From Candidatus Zhuqueibacterota bacterium 4484_219 (lineage in GTDB: Bacteria; Zhuqueibacterota; JdFR-76; 4484-219), in assembly GCA_002085035.1 (NCBI GenBank), contig MZGM01000008.1, forward strand, positions 1 to 14,413: a stretch of 14,413 bases of DNA, in the 5' to 3' direction. The translations under genes and the position numbers were made by a program. Positions 14,270-14,413 of this stretch are shown here, one piece after another. The first letter of the stretch is position 1. Every line of letters begins with the position of its first letter. The notes under the pieces were generated by a model. That model saw only the letters and a list, made by a program, of their open reading frames with translations, was not told the origin of the DNA and did no database searches.

Positions 14270-14413
14270 GATATGTCTTTCTTATTTTTCATAAGTTTTC
14301 CGAATCTGTGTTCATAGTTATTTCCCCATAGTTACTATAATAATGAACTTGCTCCCTCGCAGATAGATTTATCGGAACAAAATACCAAAAAATAATAGGT
14401 ACAGATCTGTATC

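Larger units (their letters stand above)
13822..14413. other. Gene-free region upstream of the receiver operon
   Basis: I see no convincing gene. The region should hold the minus-strand operon promoter, but no -35/-10 pair stands out. Two repeat types occupy 14098-14152 and 14201-14269. Near the right edge TATAAT at 14336-14341 is a perfect -10 for the plus strand, with only a poor -35 (TTCATA at 14311, spacer 19). It could serve a gene beyond the window. Short open frames on the minus strand between 13986 and 14218 run through the repeats and have no recognisable product. Confidence 0.55.

Noticed and set aside
14201..14290. CRISPR array
   Set aside because: Only two diverged units, with no repeated spacer-length pattern and no cas gene in the window.
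14401..14410. Palindrome ACAGATCTGT at the right edge
   Set aside because: A single perfect 10-base palindrome with no context is easily due to chance.

Overview
The window looks like a chromosomal segment of an uncultured bacterium. The DNA is AT-rich by eye. Several genes have clear Shine-Dalgarno sites (AAGGAG, GGGAGG), a TTG start codon is used at least once, and none of the four tRNA genes encodes its 3' CCA. The transporter, GalT and intergenic palindromes remind me of lineages near Calditrichota/KSB1 in the wider FCB group. That placement is an impression from memory, not a search result. No phage, plasmid or transposase gene is present.

Layout, left to right. (1) A 437-base gene-free lead-in carries a GGGAGG/CCTCCC palindromic repeat. 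(2) An NSS-family Na+-coupled amino-acid transporter overlaps a 31-residue MetS-like membrane peptide by ATGA. The transporter appears to lack TM7 and the following loop. (3) holA is followed by an extracytoplasmic-function sigma factor, its zinc-finger membrane anti-sigma factor, and a secreted HtrA/DegS-like protein whose His-Asp-Ser triad is entirely replaced. This run ends at a good terminator. (4) Next come a membrane-anchored tandem-GAF protein, a 67-residue Cys-rich protein, and rdgB, which overlaps the Cys-rich gene. (5) A four-gene tRNA cluster (Arg-UCU, Pro-UGG, His-GUG, Glu-UUC) has a strong promoter in front and a hairpin behind. (6) galT follows. (7) On the minus strand, converging on galT, a three-gene operon reads receiver protein, double-domain KaiC-like ATPase, hybrid PAS sensor kinase. 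The receiver has Glu at the phospho-acceptor site. (8) The last ~590 bases are gene-free and hold a second GGAGGCGTCT palindrome and a pair of GTCCC...GGGAC hairpins.

The two most interesting systems are both signalling modules with disabled catalytic or phospho-acceptor sites. One is the sigma/anti-sigma/pseudo-HtrA operon: the protein in the place of the usual site-1 protease (DegS-like) cannot be a conventional serine protease and may be a PDZ-based sensor or scaffold. The other is the pseudo-receiver/KaiC-like/hybrid-kinase operon, a candidate signal relay built on a KaiC-family ATPase with no KaiA or KaiB in view. The remaining genes are housekeeping: replication (holA), nucleotide-pool cleaning (rdgB), galactose/nucleotide-sugar metabolism (galT) and translation (tRNAs).
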